Assembly: GCA_045631525.1 (NCBI GenBank)
Contig: JAZQUY010000038.1
Span: 1 to 60,243 of the forward strand
Direction of reading: 5' to 3'
DNA length: 60,243 bases
Source: SIG440 sp045631525
Lineage (GTDB): Bacteria; Bacillota; Clostridia; Monoglobales; Monoglobaceae
The notes under the pieces are model-generated. The model was given only the letters and a program-made list of their open reading frames with translations. It made no database searches and had not been told where the DNA came from. Positions within the stretch are counted from its first letter, which is position 1, and each line of letters begins with the position of its first letter. The translations under genes and the position numbers were made by a program. Of this stretch, positions 33,098 through 40,265 are shown piece by piece.

Positions 33098-33548
33098 AGT
33101 AGAAAAACCCCTCCGTGACCTTGTGAGAAGTGCGGCAAAAGCGACACTTCTTTATATGGATTTTAGCACAAAGGTCGAAATCAGCGTTATGTTCACCGAT
33201 AACGATGAAATAAAAGAGCTAAACCGTCTTCACAGAAACATTGACCGTGCCACAGACGTGCTTTCTTTCCCCTTGATTGAATATGACGAAGAGGGAAACG
33301 TTCTTTCGGAATTTATGGACTTTAACCAAAACGGCGAAATGGTTCTTGGGGACATTGTTATTTCTCTTGAACGTGCTGCCGAACAGGCAGAAGAATATGG
33401 TCACAGCTTCAGCCGTGAGGTTGGCTTTTTGACGGTACACTCCATGCTTCACCTTTTGGGATATGACCATATGACCCCTGAGGACGAAGAAGAAATGTTC
33501 GGCTATCAGGAAGATATCTTAAAAGAAATGAACTTAAGCAGAGATTAA
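33060..33548 (+). CDS. ybeY: Endoribonuclease/rRNA maturation factor YbeY
   Basis: 162 residues from ATG 33060 (MKVAIRNNQKKFKVEK), a start that gives the usual YbeY length. Zinc motif H-x3-H-x5-H in TVHSMLHLLGYDHMTPED. Also DVLSFPL and GDIVISLERAAEQAEEYGHS. Single-strand endonuclease for 16S rRNA 3'-end maturation and 70S quality control. Between phoH and era as in most Firmicutes. Confidence 0.95.
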   Translation: MKVAIRNNQKKFKVEKPLRDLVRSAAKATLLYMDFSTKVEISVMFTDNDEIKELNRLHRNIDRATDVLSFPLIEYDEEGNVLSEFMDFNQNGEMVLGDIVISLERAAEQAEEYGHSFSREVGFLTVHSMLHLLGYDHMTPEDEEEMFGYQEDILKEMNLSRD

Positions 33549-33563
33549 AAAGGGGGAAAAGCC

Positions 33564-34448
33564 ATGAAATCAGGATTTGTTGCCATATGCGGCAGACCAA
33601 ACGCAGGAAAATCCACACTTATGAACAAAATAATCGGCGAAAAGGTGGCTATTGTTTCAAACAAGCCCCAGACCACCCGTACAAAAATTATGGGTGTCCG
33701 CACAGAGGACGATTGCCAGATTGTTCTGATTGATACCCCCGGCATCCACAAGCCCCACAACAAGCTGGGCGAAAAAATGGAAAAATATATTTATACCGCC
33801 ACCAAAGACATCGATGTTCTTCTTTACGTGGTGGATGCCACACTTTATGACAACGAATATCCAAAAGAAAAGGCGGCACTTGAGGGGCTTAAGGCATCAG
33901 ATGTTCCCGTTATTTTGGTTGTCAACAAGGTGGACAAGGTTGAGAAAAACAGTCTTCTTCCCACCATTCAGAAATTAAGCGAGCTTTATGATTTTTCGGG
34001 CATTGTTCCCCTTTCCGCAAAAATGGGCGACAATGTTGACGCACTTCTTGCGGAAATCAAAAACCTTTTGGGTGAGGGGCCGCAATTCTTCCCCGGTGAC
34101 ATAATCACCGACCAGCCGGAAAGACAGATTGTAGCAGAATTTATTCGTGAAAAGGCCCTGAGGCTTTTAAATCAGGAAATCCCCCACGGCATTGCTGTGG
34201 AAATTGAAAAAATGCACAAACGCGAAAACGGAACATACGAAATCCTTGCAGCTATTTATTGCGAACGCCAGAGCCACAAGGCAATCATAATCGGCAAAAA
34301 AGGCGAAAAGCTCAAAGAAATCGGAAGCCGCGCAAGACAGGACATTGAACGGTTTTTGTCCTCAAAGGTTTATCTTGAACTTTGGGTAAAGGTCAAGGAA
34401 GACTGGCGCAACAAGGAAGCTTTTATGAACACAATCGGCTTTGAATAA
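33564..34448 (+). CDS. era: GTPase Era
   Basis: 294 residues. G1 GRPNAGKSTLMNKI, G2 region SNKPQTTRTKIMG, G3 LIDTPGIHKPHNKLGEKM, G4 VNKVDKVE, then a KH domain with IIIGKKGEKLKEIGSRARQD and VYLELWVKVKEDWRNKE. Binds the 3' end of 16S rRNA during 30S assembly. Start supported by AAAGGGGGAAAAGCC. Confidence 0.98.
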   Translation: MKSGFVAICGRPNAGKSTLMNKIIGEKVAIVSNKPQTTRTKIMGVRTEDDCQIVLIDTPGIHKPHNKLGEKMEKYIYTATKDIDVLLYVVDATLYDNEYPKEKAALEGLKASDVPVILVVNKVDKVEKNSLLPTIQKLSELYDFSGIVPLSAKMGDNVDALLAEIKNLLGEGPQFFPGDIITDQPERQIVAEFIREKALRLLNQEIPHGIAVEIEKMHKRENGTYEILAAIYCERQSHKAIIIGKKGEKLKEIGSRARQDIERFLSSKVYLELWVKVKEDWRNKEAFMNTIGFE

Positions 34449-34540
34449 ACACCACTTTTTGGAAACCCTGCCACAAATATTTCAGTATTTTGCTCTTCTC
34501 CGCTCCACAAAATAACTTTGGATAAGGAGTGGTAGATTTT

Positions 34541-34711
34541 ATGGGTAAAATACAGGATTTGGCCTGGCAGGCTTTTGAAAAGACCGGTGGAATAAAAGAA
34601 TACTTAAAATATAAAGCACACGGCGAAAATAATTTTTCTTTGGAGGTTGGTGAGGAAATTGGGGCTTTTGAAGACCACGGGAATAGTTACAAAGACAACA
34701 AAATTCAGTGA
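34541..34711 (+). CDS. YqzL family small protein
   Basis: 56 residues from ATG 34541, 11 bases after AAGGAG. MGKIQDLAWQAFEKTGGIKE then YLKYKA resembles YqzL, a short protein of unknown role that sits between era and recO in Firmicutes. Here the C-terminus is longer and overlaps recO by about 50 bp. Confidence 0.75.
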   Translation: MGKIQDLAWQAFEKTGGIKEYLKYKAHGENNFSLEVGEEIGAFEDHGNSYKDNKIQ

Positions 34712-35420
34712 AAACAGCCTTATTGTCACCATTATCACCAAAGACTTTGGCAAAATCTCTGCCATTGCTCAAAATGCAAGAACTTCAAAATCCCGTCTTA
34801 TTATGGGTCTTCAGCTTTTCTCCTACAGCGAGATTGTAGTGTATGAGAGCCGTACAAAGACGGGACTTTTTAAGCTCAATGAAATGAACGTTATAGAAAG
34901 CTTTGGCAATCTCCGAAATGGCCTCACATCACTTGCCTATGCCTCATATTTTGCTGAAGTGGTGAACTCGGTAGCGGTTGAGGGGGAAGCCGACGAAGAC
35001 ACTTTGAGCCTTTTTCTCAACTGCCTCTTTGCCCTTGACAAAAACCTCTGTTCCCCTGAAAAAATCAAGGCGGTTTTCCAGTGGCGAATTGCGGCAGTTT
35101 CGGGCTATGAGCCTATGGTTGACGTATGCGCCAGCTGCGGAAAGGAAGGTGGCGAGCTCTCATTTGACATTTTTGAGGGCGAATGTTTTTGCTCAGAATG
35201 TGCTGTCGAGCGTACAGGGCTTGCAACCCTTTCGGATAGTATGCGAAAAACAATTCAATACATAAGTGAGGCAGAAAGCAAGAAAATTTTTTCCTTTGAT
35301 TCGGGGGAAAAAGCAATAAACTACCTGAGTTCTTTAGGCGAAAAATATATCGAGGCACAGTTTGACAAGAACTTTGGCACCCTTGATTACCTAAAAAAAG
35401 TTATAGGACTTGATAAATAA
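34659..35420 (+). CDS. recO: DNA repair protein RecO
   Basis: About 253 residues. OB-fold N-terminus LLKTTGIVTKTTKFSENSLI and FGKISAIAQNARTSKSRL, helical middle, and a zinc-finger-like C-x2-C...C-x2-C (CASCGKEGG ... CFCSEC). Loads RecA onto SSB-coated DNA together with RecR. No ATG is available: TTG codons at 34647, 34659 and 34668 are candidates. I chose 34659 because GGAGG at 34642 is 12 bases upstream and the alignment to RecO starts there. Start uncertain. Confidence 0.92.
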   Translation: MGLLKTTGIVTKTTKFSENSLIVTIITKDFGKISAIAQNARTSKSRLIMGLQLFSYSEIVVYESRTKTGLFKLNEMNVIESFGNLRNGLTSLAYASYFAEVVNSVAVEGEADEDTLSLFLNCLFALDKNLCSPEKIKAVFQWRIAAVSGYEPMVDVCASCGKEGGELSFDIFEGECFCSECAVERTGLATLSDSMRKTIQYISEAESKKIFSFDSGEKAINYLSSLGEKYIEAQFDKNFGTLDYLKKVIGLDK

Positions 35421-36073
35421 TGAAAGAAAAGATTAAAAATTTTTTAACAGAAAACGGCGTGGGCGATGTGGGTTTCTGCACCCTTAACCCTGCAGAAAAC
35501 CCCTTTGGTCTTGGGTTTGCGATTTCCTTTGTTGTCCCCCTTTCAAAGTCGGTGATTGACGGAATTGACAAAGCCCCAACCCATACATATTTTCACCACT
35601 ACCGCACGGTGAACACCTTTATTGACAACACCTCGCTAAAGGTGGGACTTATGCTGGCAAAAGAAGGCTTTGATTATGCTGCAATCCCTGCATCCCAATC
35701 GGTAAACGGACTGCAAGGGATTTTTTCCCACAAATATGCCGCTACCCTTTCGGGGCTTGGCACAATCGGAAAAAGCGGACTTTTCCTCTCCGAGAAATTT
35801 GGACCCGCTGTGCGTCTTGGAACAATTCTTACAGACTGTCCCTTTGACACAGAAAACGCCCAACCAAAATCAATTTGCGGTGACTGCCGAATTTGTGTTG
35901 ACAGCTGTCCCGCCATGGCAATCCGTGGCGAAGAATGGAAAATTGGCGACCCACGTGATAAAATTGTTGACGCAAAAGCCTGCAGCGACTATATGAAGAA
36001 AGAATTTCAACACATTGGTCGCGGTGTAGTTTGCGGAATTTGTATGAAGGTCTGCCCAAAGCGGCAAAAATAA
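35420..36073 (+). CDS. QueG-like 4Fe-4S double-cluster protein
   Basis: 217 residues. The C-terminal half has two ferredoxin-type sets, CGDCRICVDSCP near 154 and CGICMKVCP near 207, plus IGKSGLFLSEKFGPAVRLGT, as in epoxyqueuosine reductase. It is much shorter than QueG (about 380 aa) and lacks its C-terminal repeats and much of the cobalamin-binding N-terminus. It is therefore a QueG-related iron-sulfur protein of unknown substrate, possibly a reductive-dehalogenase-like or signalling protein. The ATG overlaps the recO stop by one base. Confidence 0.82.
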   Translation: MKEKIKNFLTENGVGDVGFCTLNPAENPFGLGFAISFVVPLSKSVIDGIDKAPTHTYFHHYRTVNTFIDNTSLKVGLMLAKEGFDYAAIPASQSVNGLQGIFSHKYAATLSGLGTIGKSGLFLSEKFGPAVRLGTILTDCPFDTENAQPKSICGDCRICVDSCPAMAIRGEEWKIGDPRDKIVDAKACSDYMKKEFQHIGRGVVCGICMKVCPKRQK

Positions 36074-36099
36074 AAAAGCTACCCGTGGTAGCTTTTTTT
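36072..36099. terminator. Bidirectional terminator
   Basis: AAAAAAGCTACC and GGTAGCTTTTTT, 12-bp stem. It ends the era-recO operon and overlaps the stop codon of the converging small acidic gene. Confidence 0.9.
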
Positions 36100-36238
36100 A
36101 TTCCTCAATTTCAATTTCTCTCTCATCCTCCATTGAGAGAAGCATCTCCTCCACATCAATTTGGGCTTTTTTCAGCTTTTCAATGCTATCAGAGATTTCG
36201 TTCATAAGTTTCAAATAAGGTTTTTTATAGTCTTTCAT
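36098..36238 (-). CDS. Small acidic helical protein (paralogue of the 24513 gene)
   Basis: 46 residues from ATG 36238 with AAGGAGG upstream. MKDYKKPYLKLMNEISDSIE then KLKKAQIDVEEMLLSM aligns along its length with the 61-aa protein at 24513-24698, followed by an acidic tail (EDEREIEIEE). It lies 23 nt past the terminator of structured RNA copy 2. Function unknown. Confidence 0.82.
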   Translation of the reverse strand: MKDYKKPYLKLMNEISDSIEKLKKAQIDVEEMLLSMEDEREIEIEE

Positions 36239-36261
36239 AATAATTCCTCCTTGGTTTAAAT

Positions 36262-36426
36262 AAAAAATGCGTGACCGAAGCCACGCATGAAAAACGCATG
36301 ACTCCGATAGTTGTGACACATTTTACTCCACAATTTAGATATGCGAAAACAGAGTATGCATTTTTACCATGAGGTAACCCTACATACCTAAATTATGGAT
36401 AATAAAAATTTTTATTATGTGTCACA
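36262..36426 (-). ncRNA. Structured pseudoknotted leader RNA, family copy 2
   Basis: P1 TGTGACACAT/ATGTGTCACA (36417-36426/36312-36321, 10 bp). P2 11 bp with one wobble (36388-36398/36328-36338). P3 GTATG/CATAC enclosing ATGGTAAAAA (36361-36370). Pseudoknot ACTCTG (36350-36355) pairs with CGGAGT (36301-36306). Then ATGCGTTTTTC and terminator ATGCGTG/CACGCAT with T6 (36262-36288). An extra AATAAAAATTTTTATT hairpin lies between P1 and P2. Sequences of P1 and P2 differ completely from copies 1 and 3 while pairing is kept. Confidence 0.8.
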
Positions 36427-36431
36427 GTGTC

Positions 36432-36460
36432 ATTATATCACCATTTTTCTACAATTACAA
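36432..36460 (-). promoter_or_regulatory. Promoter of structured RNA copy 2
   Basis: Minus-strand TTGTAA (36455-36460) and TATAAT (36432-36437), 17-bp spacer ending GTGA, as in copy 1. Transcription would start at P1. Confidence 0.75.
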
Positions 36461-36550
36461 GAGGCTTTTTTTGTAATATTTTGTAAAATGAAGTTGTAAT
36501 CCCTAAGAAATAAAAAACTGCCTATACAGTTAAGCATAGGCGGTTTTCTC

Positions 36551-36985
36551 TTATTTGCTAAATCCTCTTCCTATCGTCCAGCCAAAATCAAACTTTGGCA
36601 CCACGAATGCCACCTCTACTTCATCGTCAGCAAGAGAGACCTCTGATGTACAACGAAGCACAGGCTCAACGTCAGGACGGTTGTTGTATCTGCAAACCTC
36701 TTTCACAAGATTGGACAAATCGTCAAGGGTCCATTTCATCGGCATATTTATGTGCATAAAATAATCCTGCCAATTGTCAATTTTGAGGACAGAAAGATGC
36801 TTCACCATATCACAGGATTTTCCTCGATAAACGATTCTGTACCACTCTTTGCCCTTTCCTGAAAGCCTTGACATAATCTCATCATAGGTGGCAGCAACGA
36901 TTGTATTCCTTGATTTTCGCATATCGTCTGCAGCAAAATATTCAGAAAGTTCTCTTTCGCTTTCAAAAATTTCAAGAAGCAGCAT
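36551..36985 (-). CDS. Hypothetical protein
   Basis: 144 residues from ATG 36985, preceded by AAAGGAG. MLLLEIFESERELSEYFAAD, a helical middle with WYRIVYRGKSCDMVKHLSVL and DNWQDYFMHINMPMKWTLDD, and a beta-rich end EVEVAFVVPKFDFGWTIGRG. No motif known to me, soluble, acidic. It follows purC after a terminator. Confidence 0.65.
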   Translation of the reverse strand: MLLLEIFESERELSEYFAADDMRKSRNTIVAATYDEIMSRLSGKGKEWYRIVYRGKSCDMVKHLSVLKIDNWQDYFMHINMPMKWTLDDLSNLVKEVCRYNNRPDVEPVLRCTSEVSLADDEVEVAFVVPKFDFGWTIGRGFSK

Positions 36986-36998
36986 AAAAAACACTCCT

Positions 36999-37040
36999 TT
37001 TATTCAAAAAGACGCACCCTTTATTCAAAAAGACGCACCC
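36999..37040. repeat. Two perfect 21-bp tandem repeats
   Basis: The unit TTTATTCAAAAAGACGCACC plus C occurs twice head to tail (36999-37019, 37020-37040). The unit contains the distal arm of the purC terminator, so the duplication gives two alternative 3' arms. Confidence 0.85.
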
Positions 37041-37056
37041 TTTGGCACGTCTTTTT
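37022..37056 (-). terminator. Terminator of purC
   Basis: AAAAAGACG and CGTCTTTTT with inner CC/GG on the minus strand, ending in the T-rich tandem repeat. Confidence 0.75.
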
Positions 37057-37062
37057 TGTTGG

Positions 37063-37746
37063 TTATCTGTTCAAAATAAGTTTTGTAAGTTCAACTGGCT
37101 CAACAATCTTGCCATCCTTGTAAACACGCATATTCCCTGACGCGATTTCATCAATAAGAATAACTTCGTCATTGTTGTAACCAAACTCAAACTTGATATC
37201 CCACAAATCAAGACCGATTGTTTTCAAATCGTCTGCCACAATCTTTGTGATTTTCAGGGTCTGTTCCTTCATACTTTCAAACATTTCAGGTGACATAACA
37301 CCAAGAGCTGCAAGACCTTCACCTGTAACAAGTGGGTCGCCAAGCTCGTCGTTTTTGAAGGTACATTCAACATATCCGCCCTCCAAAACTGTGCCGTCCT
37401 TGATATATTCGCCATATCTGCGAACAAAGCTTCCTGTTGCAACAAGACGGCAAATAACCTCAAGACCATGACCAAAAACCTTTCCGGGAAGAACCTCCAT
37501 TGTCGCATCATCAGTGTTTGCGCTTACATAATGTGTTTTGATGCCGGCTTTTTTAAGCATTTCAAAATAATAAACTGAGGTTTCAAGATTTGCTTTTCCT
37601 ATTCCCTCTATAGTAAGACCAACAGAATTTTCACCCGGGTCAAATACCCCGTCCTTGCCGGTACAGTCATCTTTGAATTTAAGGAGAACATTCCCGTTTT
37701 CAAGGCTGTATACGTCTTTTGTTTTTCCCTGATAAATTTTATTCAT
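37063..37746 (-). CDS. purC: Phosphoribosylaminoimidazole-succinocarboxamide synthase (SAICAR synthetase)
   Basis: 227 residues from ATG 37746 (AAGGAG upstream). Purine pathway enzyme joining aspartate to CAIR. N-terminus KIYQGKTKDVYSLENGNVLL, KFKDDCTGKDG, LEVICRLVATGSFVRRYG and C-terminal DIKFEFGYNNDEVILIDEIA are diagnostic. Promoter TTGTAA-18-TAAAAT lies just upstream near 37780-37810. Isolated from other pur genes in this window. Confidence 0.97.
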   Translation of the reverse strand: MNKIYQGKTKDVYSLENGNVLLKFKDDCTGKDGVFDPGENSVGLTIEGIGKANLETSVYYFEMLKKAGIKTHYVSANTDDATMEVLPGKVFGHGLEVICRLVATGSFVRRYGEYIKDGTVLEGGYVECTFKNDELGDPLVTGEGLAALGVMSPEMFESMKEQTLKITKIVADDLKTIGLDLWDIKFEFGYNNDEVILIDEIASGNMRVYKDGKIVEPVELTKLILNR

Positions 37747-37931
37747 TGTCAAAACTCCTTCTCTTTTGCTTTTTACTTAATCCATTTTAACATATATCCT
37801 AAAAAGTTTACAATACTTTTTCAAAAAAAATATATAAATTTTTCAAATTTCCAAACCCTCTACAAATCAATTATACCCAAGACCCGTTTAATTTGTTGAA
37901 TTTCACAACGTCTTGCGGGTTCCTCTTTCCT

Positions 37932-38534
37932 TTATTCCCCCTCAGTTTTAAACAACGCACTCTGGGCATTATTCACAGCTCCCAAAAATCCGCCAGAAAT
38001 GGCATTCTGAAAATTCTTGTCCGCAACAACTCTCCAGCCGCTTTCAGTCTTTTTCACCAGAATAACAACCTCTGTGGTCGCAGTTTCAAGGTCTTTGCCG
38101 CTTATGGCTTCCTTGAAAATTTCCTCTGTTCTTCTGTCGATGTCATCTTCACCAATTTCGCCCATAGCAAATTCCTGAAGAACTTTCATCGTGCTTTGTC
38201 CAAGCACGGCTGTCAAATTAAGGGTTGTTATTTTCGCATTTACCGCAGCTTCATTTGACCCCTTTTTTTCACTTGAAATTATTTCACAATCCAAAGCTTT
38301 AAAAACCGAATCAAGCACCTGGTCTCCGCCGTCAAGACTGTCGATCCCCGAAAAGGTAAGATCCCCTGAATCAATAAACTTTCCGGCCTCTTCCATATCC
38401 CCCGATTTAAGCGCAGCTATAAGATTCAAAACCGTTTCTTCAATTTCTTTTTTCTGTCCGCCGCAAGCAGAAATGCAAACCACAAGTATCAACACAAGAA
38501 TAAGTGCTGTTATTTTTCTAAAGTTTTTTTTCAT
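37932..38534 (-). CDS. Lipoprotein of unknown function
   Basis: 200 residues. Lipobox VCISACGG places the modified Cys near residue 24. The mature part is mixed helix/strand (TVLNLIAALKSGDMEEAGKF, TEVVILVKKTESGWRVVADK) and looks like the DUF4878/DUF5105 type of small NTF2-like lipoproteins. Membrane-anchored, extracytoplasmic. 36 bp after the TetR gene and probably co-transcribed. Confidence 0.78.
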   Translation of the reverse strand: MKKNFRKITALILVLILVVCISACGGQKKEIEETVLNLIAALKSGDMEEAGKFIDSGDLTFSGIDSLDGGDQVLDSVFKALDCEIISSEKKGSNEAAVNAKITTLNLTAVLGQSTMKVLQEFAMGEIGEDDIDRRTEEIFKEAISGKDLETATTEVVILVKKTESGWRVVADKNFQNAISGGFLGAVNNAQSALFKTEGE

Positions 38535-38570
38535 TTTTTCCTCCTTATAATGCCTATAAATTATCTCAAA

Positions 38571-39194
38571 TCAAAGCAGTTCAACAGAAATCTCTTTCCT
38601 AACAAATGATGCCGCGCGTGCCTTCAGTCCCACACTTCCCGGTGTGCTTAAAATACTTTCAAACAAATTGACCGCATCTCCCGATGTTATTCCGTTTCCG
38701 TCAAGCAAGAGTCCGCCTATGCCGAGAGCCACAAGTCGAGCCAGCTCTTTCACAGAAATTTCAGTACGAACACCACCAAAATCCTTAATGGTTTCAATAA
38801 TCTTCTCAAAGAAAGGCTCTGCCGCTTTTGTAAGCCGCCTTTGCATCGCCAGCTTCACCGACCAATGCATAACGTTGCGGCTCTCTTTTTCAAGTCTTTG
38901 TTGAGCTGTCCTGATTGACTCAAAAAGTTTTTCGGCCGCCCCGAACGGCTCAACATCTACATTTTCTACCGCCTTTTCAAAACCTTTTCTCCAGCCCTCT
39001 TCAAACCGGTCAAACATAACCTCAAAGATTTCATCCTTGGATTTAAAGTAGTAATAGAAAAGACCTACCTCACAGCCAACTTCTCGCTGTACAGCTCTTA
39101 TGGTGACACCATCAAAGCCTTTTTCAAAAAACATTTTTTGTGCAGCATCAATTATTTGCTCTCTCTTTCCTGTTCCCTCTTTTGTATTATTCAT
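38571..39194 (-). CDS. TetR/AcrR family transcriptional regulator
   Basis: 207 residues. N-terminal helix-turn-helix GKREQIIDAAQKMFFEKGFD then GVTIRAVQREVGCEVGLFYYYFKSKDEIFE. The ligand domain is unassigned. A 13-bp motif (TAAAACTGAACAA, read on the minus strand) lies upstream of this gene and also at the promoter of the preceding YitT gene, suggesting autoregulation and control of both. Confidence 0.9.
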   Translation of the reverse strand: MNNTKEGTGKREQIIDAAQKMFFEKGFDGVTIRAVQREVGCEVGLFYYYFKSKDEIFEVMFDRFEEGWRKGFEKAVENVDVEPFGAAEKLFESIRTAQQRLEKESRNVMHWSVKLAMQRRLTKAAEPFFEKIIETIKDFGGVRTEISVKELARLVALGIGGLLLDGNGITSGDAVNLFESILSTPGSVGLKARAASFVRKEISVELL

Positions 39195-39234
39195 AAATTT
39201 CCCCCCGATAAAATTTTTCTTTTGTTTTCAAGCG

Positions 39235-39247
39235 TTGTTCAGTTTTA
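39235..39247 (-). promoter_or_regulatory. Candidate TetR operator, copy 1
   Basis: TAAAACTGAACAA on the minus strand, 41 bp before the TetR start and overlapping the YitT stop codon. Identical to the motif at 40148-40160. Confidence 0.45.
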
Positions 39248-40120
39248 AGAATGCATACTCTTAAAAACATCTGCAACCTCGCTTATAGTCATAAATGCAT
39301 ATGGGTCAATTTCATGCACCATCTGCCGCATTTTTGCAATTTGAAAACGGTTAACCACAAAATAAACAATGGCTTTGTCCGTATCCGAATATCCGCCTTT
39401 TGCAGGAATATTGGTGGTTCCGCTCTCAAAAGCCGCACTCAGTGCCGAGCTTATTTCTCTTGGCTTTTCAGTAATAATCATCACAGCTTTTGAACGGTCA
39501 ATGCCCTCAACAATAAAGTCAATGGTTTTGAGCCCTGCGCCATAGGTAACAATGGAGTAAAGTGGCAAAACCCAGCTTTCAAGAATTATCCCCGCCACCA
39601 CATACAAAATAACATTGTATGTCATAACAAAGGTTCCAACAGTGACACCGAGCCGTTTTGAAAATACAACTGCCATAACCTCCACGCCGTCAATAGCTCC
39701 GCCACTACGGATGGTGAGACCGCTGCCTATGCCCGAAATCAATCCGCCAAACACAGCACAAAGTAACAAATCCTGACCCGCCAGAGGTGATGCCATGCTC
39801 ACATCAATGGGCAGCACATCTGTTATCAGCCACGCGCTCAATGAATATATGACAACGGTATACAACGAATAAATTGTAAATGTAATACCCTGCCTTTTAA
39901 GTCCAAATAAAAACAACGGGAAATTAAGCAAAACAAGAAACAGCGACAAATTCATATATTCCGGCGTTACTTGTGAAAAAAGCATTGATGTTCCTGAAAT
40001 TCCGCTGTCATAAAGATTTACGGGATAAAGAAATATTGTCACCCCAAAAGCATTGATAATGCCCGAAAGCGTAAGTATCACGAAATTCCGTTTTTTTAAA
40101 TTTCTTATGTCATCACTCAT
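39245..40120 (-). CDS. YitT family membrane protein
   Basis: 291 residues. About five hydrophobic helices in the first 200 residues (FVILTLSGIINAFGVTIFLY, GLISGIGSGLTIRSGGAIDG) and a C-terminal DUF2179 domain (DRSKAVMIITEKPREISSAL, IVYFVVNRFQIAKMRQMVHE). Matches the YitT/DUF161-DUF2179 architecture. Function unknown; a transport role is often assumed. Starts a probable operon with the TetR gene. Confidence 0.92.
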   Translation of the reverse strand: MSDDIRNLKKRNFVILTLSGIINAFGVTIFLYPVNLYDSGISGTSMLFSQVTPEYMNLSLFLVLLNFPLFLFGLKRQGITFTIYSLYTVVIYSLSAWLITDVLPIDVSMASPLAGQDLLLCAVFGGLISGIGSGLTIRSGGAIDGVEVMAVVFSKRLGVTVGTFVMTYNVILYVVAGIILESWVLPLYSIVTYGAGLKTIDFIVEGIDRSKAVMIITEKPREISSALSAAFESGTTNIPAKGGYSDTDKAIVYFVVNRFQIAKMRQMVHEIDPYAFMTISEVADVFKSMHS

Positions 40121-40147
40121 CCAACAGCCCCCTTTTTTATTTAATCA

Positions 40148-40160
40148 TTGTTCAGTTTTA
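40148..40160 (-). promoter_or_regulatory. Candidate TetR operator, copy 2
   Basis: TAAAACTGAACAA directly after the -10 box of the YitT promoter, where repressor binding would block initiation. Same 13 bases as 39235-39247. Confidence 0.5.
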
Positions 40161-40188
40161 TATTAACATATATTTCCGCCGATTTCAA
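40160..40188 (-). promoter_or_regulatory. Promoter of yitT-like gene
   Basis: Minus-strand TTGAAA (40183-40188) and TAATAT (40160-40165), spacer 17 bp. Confidence 0.65.
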
Positions 40189-40209
40189 TAGTTATTTAAA
40201 CTTTAATAA

Positions 40210-40244
40210 TAAAAAATACAGAGACCTTTCGCCTCTGTATTTTT
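40210..40244 (-). terminator. Terminator of nagA
   Basis: AAATACAGAG/CTCTGTATTT, 10-bp stem followed by a T-run on the minus strand. Confidence 0.85.
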
Positions 40245-40265
40245 ATACTTTAGAATTCTTTATCT

